Shown: in pieces, positions 1 through 8,715 of the stretch
How the letters are laid out: the number at the start of each line of letters is the position of its first letter
Position numbering within the stretch: the first letter of the stretch is position 1
Source: Moduliflexus sp964602655
GTDB taxonomy: Bacteria > Moduliflexota > Moduliflexia > Moduliflexales > Moduliflexaceae
Direction: 5' to 3'
Assembly: GCA_964602655.1 (NCBI GenBank)
Contig: CAZRSF010000024.1
Span: forward strand, 7,027-71,026
Length of the DNA stretch: 64,000 bases
Notes under the pieces: model-generated
Seen by the model: the letters and a program-made list of their open reading frames with translations, nothing else
The model's database searches: none
What the model was told of the DNA's origin: nothing
Made by a program: the position numbers and the translations under genes

Positions 1-1
1 C

Positions 2-688
2 TTCATCCACATCAGCACGGATGAAGTCTATGGTACGGCGATGTCGCCGGAAGGCATCAGCCGCCCGTCATTGGAAACCGACGCGCTGATGCCGCTGTCG
101 CCTTACGCTGCCAGCAAAGCCGGCGCTGACCGCCTCGCCTTTTCTTTCTGGGCCACGCATAAGATTCCGGTTGTCATTTCGCGATGCAGCAACAATTATG
201 GCCCGTATCAATACCCGGAAAAGCTGATTCCGCTTTTTGTGACAAATGCGCTTGACAATATCCCGCTTCCTGTCTATGGCGACGGGAAAAATACGCGGGA
301 TTGGATTTTTGTCGAAGACCATTGCCGCGCCATTGATTTGCTGCTGCACAGCAGCGGACATGACGGCGAAGTCTTTAATATCGGCGCAAGCCAGGAATTT
401 TCGGTCTTGCAGATTACGGATTTGATCCTAAAGATTTTGGGCAAGCCCGCATCGCTCCTGCAATATGTGAAAGATCGCGCCGGTCATGTGCCGCGCCACG
501 CCGTAGATTCGTCCAAATTCGCCCGATTGTTTGACTGGAATCCCGCGACAGATTTTGCGGCGATGCTGGAAAAAACGGTACGCTGGTATGTTGAGCATGA
601 ATCCTGGTGGCGGCGCATCAAAGAGCAGGATGCGAGCTATCGCAAGTATTACGAGCAGCAATATCGGGAACGCGAGGGTAAAGCATGA
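2..688 (+). CDS. rfbB: dTDP-glucose 4,6-dehydratase, 3' part (5' end outside window)
   Basis: The frame is open from the first codon of the window, so the gene begins upstream and about 228 C-terminal residues are visible. The first codons give the STDEVYG segment that carries the Thr-Asp-Glu catalytic residues of the family. It is followed by the YAASK (YxxxK) motif, RCSNNYGPYQ and the PVYGDGKNTRDW segment, all characteristic of RmlB/RfbB. The enzyme is a cytoplasmic NAD-dependent extended short-chain dehydrogenase that makes dTDP-4-keto-6-deoxyglucose for dTDP-rhamnose. Its stop codon overlaps the ATG of rfbD (ATGA), so the two are translationally coupled. Confidence 0.96.
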   Translation, partial: FIHISTDEVYGTAMSPEGISRPSLETDALMPLSPYAASKAGADRLAFSFWATHKIPVVISRCSNNYGPYQYPEKLIPLFVTNALDNIPLPVYGDGKNTRDWIFVEDHCRAIDLLLHSSGHDGEVFNIGASQEFSVLQITDLILKILGKPASLLQYVKDRAGHVPRHAVDSSKFARLFDWNPATDFAAMLEKTVRWYVEHESWWRRIKEQDASYRKYYEQQYREREGKA

Positions 689-1548
689 AAGTCGCGATTA
701 CAGGGTCGCGCGGCATGTTAGGCACTGACCTGATGCGCCTGTTCGAGCAAGAACATGAGGTGTTGGGGCTTGATTTGCATAACTGCAATATTCTTGATGC
801 CGCTCAAGTTCATAGTGTTGTCGCGCCGTTTTGCCCCGATGTCATCATTCATACAGCGGCGTACACGAATGTGGATAAAGCCGAAAGCGACCGCGACGCT
901 GCGTTCGCGTTAAATGAAACCGGCACGAAAAATGTGGCGGAAACAGCGAAAGCGTGTCAGGCGAAAATGGTCTATATTAGCACGGATTACGTTTTCGACG
1001 GCACAAAAGGATCGCCCTATACAGAAGAAGACCCGCCTTGTCCGCTTGGCGTGTATGGCTGGTCGAAATGGCGCGGCGAAGAACAGATTCGAACGGTCTT
1101 CGCTGGGAACGCCGCGTCGTTTTTGATCGTGCGGATCGCCTGGTTATACGGCAAACATGGCAAGAATTTCGTGGAAACGATCCTGAATCTCGCGCAGCAG
1201 CAAGACACGCTGCGCGTCGTCAATGATCAATTCGGCGCTCCGACCTATACGCAGGAGGTCGCCCTCGCGTTGCAGGCGTTGATTCGATGCGACGCCTGTG
1301 GGATCGTGCATGTCACCAACAGCGGGCAATGCACCTGGCATGAATTTGCCGAAACAATCCTGAATTTTGCAGGGAAAACAGGCGTGACCGTTTTGCCGAT
1401 TTCGTCGGCGGAACTGAATCGCCCCGCGCCGCGCCCGGCGTATTCGGTGCTGCGGCTCGATAAATTCACGCAACTGACAGGCCAGCCGCCCCGTCATTGG
1501 AAAGACGGATTGCAGGCATATTTTGCAGAGAGACAGCAGCAAGATTAA
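685..1548 (+). CDS. rfbD: dTDP-4-dehydrorhamnose reductase
   Basis: This 287-residue protein is the usual RmlD length. It starts with a Rossmann glycine motif (TGSRGMLG), has the STDYVFDG segment, and has the YGWSK form of the YxxxK active site near residue 128. The RmlD family reduces dTDP-4-keto-rhamnose to dTDP-L-rhamnose with NAD(P)H, the last step of the pathway. The start overlaps the rfbB stop by four bases. The epimerase rfbC and the thymidylyltransferase rfbA are not in the visible part and may lie upstream of the window. Confidence 0.95.
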   Translation: MKVAITGSRGMLGTDLMRLFEQEHEVLGLDLHNCNILDAAQVHSVVAPFCPDVIIHTAAYTNVDKAESDRDAAFALNETGTKNVAETAKACQAKMVYISTDYVFDGTKGSPYTEEDPPCPLGVYGWSKWRGEEQIRTVFAGNAASFLIVRIAWLYGKHGKNFVETILNLAQQQDTLRVVNDQFGAPTYTQEVALALQALIRCDACGIVHVTNSGQCTWHEFAETILNFAGKTGVTVLPISSAELNRPAPRPAYSVLRLDKFTQLTGQPPRHWKDGLQAYFAERQQQD

Positions 1549-1628
1549 CTCGTGATGTGGCAGAGAACAGCAACCATGTTTTGCGTCGAGTTCCCTGTCC
1601 GCATGACGCCTTGAATACAAACCGAAAC

Positions 1629-2594
1629 ATGAGAGTGTTAATTACAGGAATTACAGGATTCGCAGGCAGCCATTTGGTAGATTTTTTGATGAAGGAACAC
1701 CCGGAAGTAGAGATTTTCGGCATTCGCCGTTGGCGCAGCCGGACAGACACAATCAGCCATTTTCAATATGATGACCGCGTCAAAATCGTCGAATGCGAGA
1801 TGCGGGATTTGACCTCGGTCTTCAGCGTGATTCAGCAGGTTCGCCCGGATCGCATTTTCCATTTAGCCGCGCAGAGCTTTGTACCAACGTCGTGGACATC
1901 TCCGGCAGATTCGCTCAATACGAACATTATCAGCCAATTGAATTTGTTCGAAGCGGTGCGCTCGGTCGGAATTGACCCCTGGATTCAGATCGCCTGCTCG
2001 TCGGAAGAATACGGCATGGTGTATGAAAATGAAGTGCCGATCAAAGAGACCAATCCGCTCCGTCCGCTCAGCCCGTATGCCGTCAGCAAAGTGGCGCAGG
2101 ATTACATGGGCTATCAATACAACATGAGTTACGGTATGAAAATCATCCGTACACGCGGTTTCAATCATACCGGCCCGCGGCGCGGCGACGTGTTTGTCTG
2201 TTCCAATTTTGCCAAGCAGATTGTGGAAATCGAAAAGAAAAAACGCCCGCCGGTCGTCAAAGTCGGCAACTTAGAAGCCAAACGCGATTTTACCGACGTG
2301 CGCGACATGGTGCGCGGTTACTGGATGGCGCTCGACGGCAAATGCACGCCTGGCGACGTATATAATCTCGCTTCTGGCACGACGATTACGATTCAAACGT
2401 TGTTAGACCGCTATTTGAGCATGAGCGACGCCAAAATCACGGTCGAAGTTGACCCGGCGCGGCTGCGTCCGTCAGACGTGGAAATCCTGTGGGGCGATTA
2501 TTCCAAATTCCATGCCGCGACAGGCTGGAAACCGGAAATCCCGCTGGAAAAGACCATGCGCGACATTTTGGAATACTGGCGCGAACGGATTTAA
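1629..2594 (+). CDS. gmd: GDP-mannose 4,6-dehydratase-like NDP-sugar epimerase/dehydratase
   Basis: An extended short-chain dehydrogenase of 321 residues. I chose the ATG at 1629 because the Rossmann motif (TGITGFAGSHL) follows at once; the open frame runs further upstream but into rfbD. The catalytic region reads CSSEEYG followed by SPYAVSK (YxxxK). The NHTGPRRG and VGNLEAKRDFTDVRD segments are typical of the GDP-mannose dehydratase/reductase branch. It probably converts GDP-mannose to GDP-4-keto-6-deoxymannose, and the next gene encodes a paralogous reductase. Substrate is inferred from this pairing; another NDP-hexose is possible. A strong hairpin follows the stop. Confidence 0.8.
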   Translation: MRVLITGITGFAGSHLVDFLMKEHPEVEIFGIRRWRSRTDTISHFQYDDRVKIVECEMRDLTSVFSVIQQVRPDRIFHLAAQSFVPTSWTSPADSLNTNIISQLNLFEAVRSVGIDPWIQIACSSEEYGMVYENEVPIKETNPLRPLSPYAVSKVAQDYMGYQYNMSYGMKIIRTRGFNHTGPRRGDVFVCSNFAKQIVEIEKKKRPPVVKVGNLEAKRDFTDVRDMVRGYWMALDGKCTPGDVYNLASGTTITIQTLLDRYLSMSDAKITVEVDPARLRPSDVEILWGDYSKFHAATGWKPEIPLEKTMRDILEYWRERI

Positions 2595-2604
2595 GTACGT
2601 TCAG

Positions 2605-2633
2605 AACGCCGAGGTCTTAGAGACCTCGGCGTT
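2605..2633 (+). terminator. 13-bp perfect hairpin after gmd
   Basis: AACGCCGAGGTCT pairs perfectly with its complement around a 3-base loop and is followed by TTTTCTC. It looks like an intrinsic terminator, yet a further plus-strand gene of the same pathway follows 85 bases later. It may therefore also be one of the dispersed palindromic elements seen throughout the window. Confidence 0.7.
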
Positions 2634-2717
2634 TTCTCATTAACCTATTCGAATCCGAACAACTCTGGAAGTTCGAATATATTCCGAATTTACAGCGTAT
2701 TTCGAATCATTTCTTCC

Positions 2718-3686
2718 GTGAAGATTCTTATCACAGGCGCTACCGGATTTGTCGGAACCCATCTGTGCGAATATCTGCTTTCGCAAGGACACGACATTCA
2801 CGGCACCTACATTTATCCTCAAGAAGTCGAGCGATTTCCCGAACATCTTCGCCGCAGTATCACGCTGCATTCTTGCGATATGTCCGAAATGGAGCAGGTT
2901 CAGCAGCTTTTCAGCAACGCGACGTATGATCGCGCATATAATTTGGCCGCGATCAGCAGCGTGCATCAATCGTGGAGCAAAGGCCAGGAACTTGTGCTGA
3001 AAGTCAATCTTTACGGCTGGCTCAACCTCCTGGAAGGCTTACGCGTGTCTTCACCGAATGCCAGGATTCTCATGGTCAGTTCGGGGGAAGTATATGGCAT
3101 TGTGCCACCAGAAAAACAGCCGACGACAGAACAGGAACCGTTGAGGCCAATCAGCCCTTATGCTGACAGCAAAGCCGCGCAAGAGATGTTTTCCTATCAA
3201 TACATCCACCGCTATCAATCGCAAATTGTGATTGTCCGCCCATTCAATCACACCGGCCCCCGGCAGTCGCCCGATTTCGTTTGTCCTGATTTTGCCCGGC
3301 AAATCGCAGAAATCGAAGCAGGTCGGCGCGAACCGGTCATGTCGGTCGGCAACTTAGACGCCCGGCGCGATTTTTCGGATGTGCGCGACATCGTCCGCGC
3401 TTATGCGCTTGCGCTGGAACATTGTCCGATTGGCACGCCGATCAACGTCGCGTCCGGTTCGGCCTATGCGGTGCAGCATGTGCTGGATACGTTGCTGTCG
3501 TTCAGCCGCGTACCGATTGACGTGCGGCGGGATCAGGCGCGAATGAGGCCGTCCGATACCGCGCTCATGCTTGGCGACGCCACGCTGCTGCGTCAATACA
3601 CAGGATGGAAGCCTGAAATTCCGCTCGAAGAAACGCTCGCGAACGTGCTGGAATATTGGCGCGCGCAGGTCGGCGGGAAACAATAA
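2718..3686 (+). CDS. rmd: GDP-4-keto-6-deoxy-D-mannose reductase-like
   Basis: 322 residues, extended short-chain dehydrogenase. The start is GTG at 2718, directly before the Rossmann motif TGATGFVGTHL; there is no clear Shine-Dalgarno sequence in front. The active site reads SSGEVYG with SPYADSK (YxxxK), the arrangement typical of RMD, which reduces GDP-4-keto-6-deoxymannose to GDP-D-rhamnose. It is clearly paralogous to the preceding gene (shared HTGPR and RDFSDVRD blocks). Together they would make a GDP-6-deoxyhexose for surface polysaccharide. Exact product stereochemistry cannot be read from the sequence. Confidence 0.82.
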   Translation: MKILITGATGFVGTHLCEYLLSQGHDIHGTYIYPQEVERFPEHLRRSITLHSCDMSEMEQVQQLFSNATYDRAYNLAAISSVHQSWSKGQELVLKVNLYGWLNLLEGLRVSSPNARILMVSSGEVYGIVPPEKQPTTEQEPLRPISPYADSKAAQEMFSYQYIHRYQSQIVIVRPFNHTGPRQSPDFVCPDFARQIAEIEAGRREPVMSVGNLDARRDFSDVRDIVRAYALALEHCPIGTPINVASGSAYAVQHVLDTLLSFSRVPIDVRRDQARMRPSDTALMLGDATLLRQYTGWKPEIPLEETLANVLEYWRAQVGGKQ

Positions 3687-3731
3687 AAAAACATACACAT
3701 TTCAACTCAATACCACAATGGAGGCTATCTC

Positions 3732-4478
3732 ATGAAAAAAGTAATTGCGTTGTTCTTGAGTATATTGATATTCGGTTGCGTCGCTTCGGCGCAAGACCTT
3801 TCGGTTGTTACCGCGATATGGGCGCCATACGATATGGAAGAAAATGGCAAATTAGTCGGGATTGGCACGGAAATTGTGCAAGCCACGCTTGAAAAGGCTG
3901 GCATCAACGCTGAAATCAAAGTCTATCCCTTTTCGCGCGCGCTGAAAATGGCAGAAAATGAACCGAATACGCTCTTGTTTACCGTTGTAAAAAGCCCCGA
4001 ACGCGAGCCGCTGTTTACATGGATCGGGCCGATTGTTCCTCCGGTCAGAATCGTCATGCACAAGCTGAAAAAGCGGACAGATATCGTGGTGAATTCTTTA
4101 GAAGACGCCAAAAAATACACGATTGAAACGACTCGCGCCTCAGTGGGACATCAATATCTGCTGAAGGAAGGGTTTAAAGACGGCGTTGAACTTGATCCGG
4201 CCAATTCGAATCAGCAGAGCGTCAAAAATTTCTTTGGAGAACGCGTTGATTTGGAAGTCAGCGCCGAATTGAATTTCATGTATGAAGCCAAACAACAGGG
4301 ATTTTCCGTTGATGACACCGAAATCGCCTACGTATTATTTGAAAATGAAGCCTATATGGTCTTCAGCAAACAGACGCCGGCGGACATCGTCGAAAAGGTG
4401 AAAACGGCCTTCGAACAAGTCAAGGCAGAAGGCGTTGTGGATGCGGTGGTTGCCAAATATTCGAAACTCTATCAATAG
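3732..4478 (+). CDS. periplasmic solute-binding protein, family 3 (amino-acid type)
   Basis: 248 residues with a signal peptide (MKKVIALFLSILIFGCVASAQ) and a GGAGG ribosome binding site 7 bases before the ATG. The mature part has the layout of SBP_bac_3 proteins: an AIWAPYDMEENGKLVGIGTEIV opening, then the AEINAE..PFSRAL and INVGH-like central region. No transporter permease or ATPase gene lies nearby. It may therefore be an orphan binding protein, or of the kind found in polar-amino-acid sensing. The ligand is not predictable. Confidence 0.82.
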   Translation: MKKVIALFLSILIFGCVASAQDLSVVTAIWAPYDMEENGKLVGIGTEIVQATLEKAGINAEIKVYPFSRALKMAENEPNTLLFTVVKSPEREPLFTWIGPIVPPVRIVMHKLKKRTDIVVNSLEDAKKYTIETTRASVGHQYLLKEGFKDGVELDPANSNQQSVKNFFGERVDLEVSAELNFMYEAKQQGFSVDDTEIAYVLFENEAYMVFSKQTPADIVEKVKTAFEQVKAEGVVDAVVAKYSKLYQ

Positions 4479-4543
4479 CAACCATGTTGAGAAATACGGC
4501 GAATGCGAGTTGGCGACAAACGGTGAAACCGGGTGAAATCTCC

Positions 4544-4572
4544 TTGACATTCAGGTCAAGTTACGCTATCGT
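4544..4572 (+). promoter_or_regulatory. sigma-70-type promoter
   Basis: A perfect TTGACA at 4544-4549 and TATCGT at 4567-4572 are separated by 17 bases. An AGGAG ribosome binding site and ATG follow at 4607-4622. The arrangement indicates that the doubtful reading frame downstream is, or once was, expressed. Confidence 0.6.
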
Positions 4573-4621
4573 AAATGGTGTTGAGGTGAACGCAACATCA
4601 TGAACTTCAGGAGCGATGGCG

Positions 4622-5320
4622 ATGAGACAACTCTCTGTTCTGACAGGTATGGCGGTGGTGATTTCCGTTTTATCCGGAACACATGCCGAAAAACAGGAAT
4701 CGGAGACCAATATCGAACGCCCACAATCCCGCCTGAAAATACGGATTGGCTTGCGGAGATGGCTCTCCTATTCTCCGCATCCCAATCCTGGCCTGACGGA
4801 TTCAGCCGTCGGCACGCTCGGCGAAGCCGAATTATTCTGCAAACAGGCGCACGTTAAAGGCATTATCCCGCATGATGACGCGAACGATTGCCTTGCGCAG
4901 AGCAACAATTCCTGCCCAAAAAGCGTTCGCGCGCTGCCATACCTCGTTGATGAACTTCCAGAATTTCACTGGCCGCAGCAGGCGTCATCCAGCGACTGCG
5001 GCGCCGATTCGCCAGAGTTCGCAGGAAATCAGCCGGGAAGCCCCAAACGCCAGGCTGCATCGGGGCGCAAACATGATTGTAGGCCGAATGCACCTGCAAC
5101 AGTCGCATATTTTGGAAGGATTGGAAAATTTTGCGCGGCAGGGATAACAAATAACCGAAACCGCACTGACTTCAAGCGTTTCTTTCCAGGTTCAATCTGT
5201 AAATGGGGCGAATTGAGGCCGCTTGCGGGTGAATATAGATATGAAATTTACACAGATATTATGCAGATTCGTGTTGTGCGTCATCATTTTTCAACACCTG
5301 AGCGCCTGTTCTCTGCCTGA
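4622..5320 (+). CDS. doubtful exported ORF, possibly decayed gene
   Basis: A promoter and AGGAG site precede an ATG that opens a plausible signal peptide (MRQLSVLTGMAVVISVLSGTHA). After about residue 40 the predicted protein has no recognisable family, its composition is unlike the neighbouring proteins, and its end runs 80 bases into the next gene. Other frames are open over parts of the same stretch (4600-4857 and 4872-5147, both plus). This fits a gene scrambled by frameshifts better than an intact one. I recognise no domain. An alternative is that the real product is only a short exported peptide. Confidence 0.3.
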   Translation: MRQLSVLTGMAVVISVLSGTHAEKQESETNIERPQSRLKIRIGLRRWLSYSPHPNPGLTDSAVGTLGEAELFCKQAHVKGIIPHDDANDCLAQSNNSCPKSVRALPYLVDELPEFHWPQQASSSDCGADSPEFAGNQPGSPKRQAASGRKHDCRPNAPATVAYFGRIGKFCAAGITNNRNRTDFKRFFPGSICKWGELRPLAGEYRYEIYTDIMQIRVVRHHFSTPERLFSA

Positions 5321-6443
5321 ATTGCCGAATCTTTCCGAAGAAAAAACACCGGGCGTCGTCGATCAACAAGCCTTGAACGATGTGGCGGTATCATTATCGG
5401 AACAATTGATCGGCGAGGGGATCGATACGGTCGCCGTGGTGGATTTTACCACGCCGGATGGCGACGTCACGTCGTTCGAACAAGCGATTACCGAACGAAT
5501 CTTCCTTTCGATGGCGGGGTTCAGCGGCAAAATTTGGGCAATGCGCGGCAGCGACATGGACGCTGTTTTGGAAAGCTCCGACTCAGCAGCCGAGGTCTGG
5601 CGCGTCATGGGGATCAAAGCGATTGTCTCCGGCACGGTCACGCCTGATGACGAATCCGTTGCGCTGTCACTTCGCGTCGTGAACGCCGAAACGTCCGCGC
5701 TGATTTCGGAACGAGAAGAACAATGTCGAATGGTGATCGCGGCGGCGGCGGAGTCGTCATTTAACGAGCAGAATGCGCAAAAGAAAGCGTCAGATTCGGA
5801 ACCCCGCTCACGCGGCGCGGAGCTTGACGACGAACAATTTATGCCTGAATTTCCCTGGCCTCCGGCCTTAGCATCGGCTTCGACCAAAATTCCGTCGGTG
5901 TTTCTCGTGAACGAAGATGCGGCGGCGACGCTCGCGCAGGTCTCCGGAAGGCTGGAAAACGCCTTAGATAACGCCGGATATATCGAGCGAAGTTATTATG
6001 CCGTTCCAAAGGGTTTCGCCCTCGTCACGCGCCTTGAGCAGGTCAATCCCGACGGCACGTCGAAGCCGATTCCCGACCGCTGGGCAGTTCAGATGACCTC
6101 GCCGAAAGTGTTCTCGCTCGCATCATATCTTCAAGCCTTGTTTACTGCGCAAGAAGGGCATTTTCGTATTATTGCCTTCATCGTCACGTCTGCGCCGTTT
6201 GCTCAAAACCCTAACGTGGTTGTCGAACGCGAGGACGCAATGGAATGGCTTTCGACCGGCGCGCAAACCCTGCCCGCCTCAATCGGCGGCCTGCCATACA
6301 GCGAGCGACATCACTGCGTGGCGCTGATTTACGAATTCGAGCAACCGACCCGTAATCACGACGCATCCTTTAAAATGTTAAGCGCATTGTCCGGGATTGA
6401 GCATCTCAAAAAAGCGCAACTCTGGGAGATGTTAGAAAAATGA
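5241..6443 (+). CDS. lipoprotein with FlgO-like domain
   Basis: 400 residues. I chose the ATG at 5241 rather than the TTG at 5223 because it opens a clean lipoprotein signal peptide, with LSAC and the acylated cysteine at residue 23. Residues about 50-170 resemble the FlgO/CsgG-like fold of envelope lipoproteins: VAVVDFTTPDGDVTSFEQAITERIF-type start, then IKAIVSGTVTP and LSLRVVNAETS. The C-terminal half (about 220-400) is unrecognised. The domain is used by outer-membrane assembly lipoproteins, but no flagellar gene is nearby. It overlaps the next gene by four bases (ATGA), so the two are probably one operon. Confidence 0.65.
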   Translation: MKFTQILCRFVLCVIIFQHLSACSLPELPNLSEEKTPGVVDQQALNDVAVSLSEQLIGEGIDTVAVVDFTTPDGDVTSFEQAITERIFLSMAGFSGKIWAMRGSDMDAVLESSDSAAEVWRVMGIKAIVSGTVTPDDESVALSLRVVNAETSALISEREEQCRMVIAAAAESSFNEQNAQKKASDSEPRSRGAELDDEQFMPEFPWPPALASASTKIPSVFLVNEDAAATLAQVSGRLENALDNAGYIERSYYAVPKGFALVTRLEQVNPDGTSKPIPDRWAVQMTSPKVFSLASYLQALFTAQEGHFRIIAFIVTSAPFAQNPNVVVEREDAMEWLSTGAQTLPASIGGLPYSERHHCVALIYEFEQPTRNHDASFKMLSALSGIEHLKKAQLWEMLEK

Positions 6444-6868
6444 GCGTACGCGTCAATATGACCGTGTGTAAAAAACAGTTGGCAGTCGCCTGGGTTATCG
6501 GCGGAGGCGTGATTTTTTTCGTCTTGCTGGCACAGACATTATTGGGGCATTATGGCGATAAGGCCGAAGAAGCGTGGGCTTGGTTCATGCCCTCGATTGT
6601 TCCGGCACTTTCAGTGATTATCAGCGGCGTCGTGGTTTCAGGGACGCTCGGCAAGGAATTAAAAACGACCACTGTTGACCGTTTTGCCTTTCAACTGTCC
6701 TTTATCCTCTCTGTCTGTTATTTGATCGTCGTAAGTTTGACCATTTTTCTTAGTCCGTTTTCGACGCTGCCGCCGTTGGAATTGATGAAAATGTCGAATT
6801 TATGGTTAGCTCCGATGCAAGGGGGCGTCAGCGCGGCATTGGTAGTCTTTTTTGTTTCGACAAAGTAA
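6440..6868 (+). CDS. small four-helix inner-membrane protein
   Basis: 142 residues with four hydrophobic stretches at about 14-34, 48-68, 83-105 and 118-138, so almost wholly membrane-embedded. No family is recognised. Its ATG overlaps the TGA of the FlgO-like lipoprotein gene, which suggests the two act together at the envelope. A long hairpin element starts five bases after its stop codon. Confidence 0.65.
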   Translation: MSVRVNMTVCKKQLAVAWVIGGGVIFFVLLAQTLLGHYGDKAEEAWAWFMPSIVPALSVIISGVVVSGTLGKELKTTTVDRFAFQLSFILSVCYLIVVSLTIFLSPFSTLPPLELMKMSNLWLAPMQGGVSAALVVFFVSTK

Positions 6869-6873
6869 CGGCC

Positions 6874-6908
6874 TAACCCTGGCAGGGTTCGCAACCCTGC
6901 CAGGGTTA
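6874..6908. repeat. palindromic element, CCCTGGCAGGG family
   Basis: TAACCCTGGCAGGGTT pairs over 16 bases with its perfect complement around a CGC loop. Each arm is itself nearly palindromic. The same word recurs at 24606 and 35005. There is no T-run on either side, so it is not a textbook terminator. Confidence 0.85.
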
Positions 6909-6925
6909 ATCCGAAGGAGAGCATC

Positions 6926-7981
6926 ATGTTTTCTACACGGGTTCTCAAACAGACGGCTGCTGTCGTTGCAGTAGCGTATATGTCGGTATTGAACGCAAGC
7001 TCGGCGCTGGCCGCCGATAGCAGGTATTCGATTCGTCCAGAATTATTCGCGCAAGCCGGAACGGGCGATGCTTCCGAAAACGGGGAAGAACGGCAACTCC
7101 GCAAGGCGTTGTATGAAGAAAAAATTCGTGATCTGGATCAAGAGATGAGCCGCGCCAAAGGCGTCAGAAAAAACTTATTTATGATCTCCATCGGCGCGCT
7201 TGCCGCAGGCGGAACGGTGAATTTAGCCGTGAATACCGTCAACGATGCCATTGACGATATTCCGACCTCAAACCCGGAAGCGCAGCCGTCATCCGCTCCG
7301 ATAGATATCCGCATTGACGATTGTACGCGCTATCAATGCACCGCCAATGACGCGGACGATGCCAAAACCTCGATGGACGGCATCAAAGGGATCGGCGGAT
7401 GGATATTTTTGGCAGGCGCGTCAGGATTAGCGGCGACGCTTCTGTATTCGCCGGTCATCAAGAGCAAACAGAAACAAGTGGATGCGTTACGCGCAGAACT
7501 CTACGGGCCGGGCGATTCCGGGAACGCGCTGACGCCGGAATTTCTGCAAACGAATGAAACGGCAGCGGCGATGTCTGACGAAATCAATGCTCTGAAACAA
7601 CGCGCCGGAAAAAACCGGACAGTTAGCGATGTCTTCACGACGGCGGCTATTACCGGCATGTTGAGCGGATTTATTCTGGTCGGCGCCTCCAACGCTTCCA
7701 GCGACATTGTGGATGATATTACGGTTGATCAGAGCAAGGCCGATGAAGTCAACGCCAAACAAGACGCGCTCGATAAAGCTGACGGATTAGGCAATCTCGG
7801 CTGGGGATTGGTCGGCGCAGGCGCAGTGTCCGGCGCGGCTTCCTATCTGTTCTATCGCAGCGCGCGCGGCAAAGAAAAACAGGTGGATGACTTGGAAAAT
7901 AGTTTGTTGCAGATTGCCGATCATCTGCGGATTTCCCCACGCGCCGACGGCGTGATGGTGATGTATTCCGCGCGATTTTAA
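6926..7981 (+). CDS. exported membrane protein with internal duplication, unknown function
   Basis: 351 residues, preceded by a GAAGGAG site. An N-terminal signal peptide ends near AALA at residue 30. The remainder is two copies of one unit, about 55-195 and 210-340. Each unit is a coiled-coil start, a membrane helix with a GALAAGG or GMLSGF core, a soluble loop rich in Asp and Asn, a second glycine-rich helix, and a closing KQKQVDALRAEL or KEKQVDDLENSL. Four membrane helices lie near 83, 152, 235 and 290. I do not recognise a family. Position suggests it belongs with the neighbouring envelope genes. Confidence 0.68.
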   Translation: MFSTRVLKQTAAVVAVAYMSVLNASSALAADSRYSIRPELFAQAGTGDASENGEERQLRKALYEEKIRDLDQEMSRAKGVRKNLFMISIGALAAGGTVNLAVNTVNDAIDDIPTSNPEAQPSSAPIDIRIDDCTRYQCTANDADDAKTSMDGIKGIGGWIFLAGASGLAATLLYSPVIKSKQKQVDALRAELYGPGDSGNALTPEFLQTNETAAAMSDEINALKQRAGKNRTVSDVFTTAAITGMLSGFILVGASNASSDIVDDITVDQSKADEVNAKQDALDKADGLGNLGWGLVGAGAVSGAASYLFYRSARGKEKQVDDLENSLLQIADHLRISPRADGVMVMYSARF

Positions 7982-7987
7982 TTGTCA

Positions 7988-8015
7988 TTCAACGAATGTT
8001 GCTTTCTTGTATAAT
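7988..8015 (+). promoter_or_regulatory. possible promoter for the VWA locus
   Basis: A perfect TATAAT lies at 8010-8015, with a poor -35 (TTCAAC at 7988) 16 bases before it. The next gene starts at 8087 after an AAAAGGAG site. The -10 is convincing, the -35 is not. Confidence 0.35.
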
Positions 8016-8086
8016 AATTGTGTTTTGATTGGGGTCATTGACAGGTCGAATGGGTAGGGAACGATTTTTTAAAAGGAGTTTTTGTC

Positions 8087-8713
8087 ATGGAACGTCAAAC
8101 GTTTCGATTGGTGCTGGCTTCTCCGTTCACATGGTTGGCGATTGTGGTAATCGTCGGACTGGAAACGGCATTTTACCGTTGGTTTCAGCCGCCCTTCATG
8201 CTCGCTGCGGTGATGATCGGGCTGGGAGGCATCTTGCTGTTGATCTGGCCTGTGCTGCTTCTGCGCTCGCAGGCTTTCCGCGCTGTCTATAAGGAGATGC
8301 CGTACAAATCGGATGTCTCAGAATTGCAAAAAGGCTTAAAATCGTGTCATGCGTCGTTCCGAGCGCCTGCCGAAGAATGCATTGTGATGATTGAAAAGAT
8401 TCAACAAGAATTTCAAGCGGATACATTTCAGGGAGATTTGGAACGGATTATCGAGAATCTCATGGAACTCACCCAAAATCATTTGCAATTGACATCGCGT
8501 TTGGAACGATTCGGCACGCCGCAGCAAAAGCAACTGATGCAAAGCATTCTGGATCAGCAAGTGCGTTCTGTCGAAAATTCGCTGACCACGCTGCGAGCTT
8601 TCAGCGGCAATCTCACCCTGTTAGAAGCGAACCCGGAAGATATTGAAAAAATCGGCAGCGACCTGCGCGCTGTCAATCAGGAATTGGAACATGTGATTCA
8701 AAAGGAGGTTTGA
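8087..8713 (+). CDS. XpaC-like two-helix membrane protein with coiled-coil tail
   Basis: 208 residues behind a good AAAAGGAG site. Two hydrophobic helices (about 12-28 and 36-58) form an N-terminal hairpin, and the remaining 150 residues are a charged, largely helical cytoplasmic tail. Length and topology match the XpaC family, which is often found beside VWA and TelA genes, but I see no diagnostic motif, so homology is only suggested. The stop lies two bases before the ATG of the VWA gene. The pair is clearly an operon. Confidence 0.6.
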   Translation: MERQTFRLVLASPFTWLAIVVIVGLETAFYRWFQPPFMLAAVMIGLGGILLLIWPVLLLRSQAFRAVYKEMPYKSDVSELQKGLKSCHASFRAPAEECIVMIEKIQQEFQADTFQGDLERIIENLMELTQNHLQLTSRLERFGTPQQKQLMQSILDQQVRSVENSLTTLRAFSGNLTLLEANPEDIEKIGSDLRAVNQELEHVIQKEV

Positions 8714-8715
8714 CT

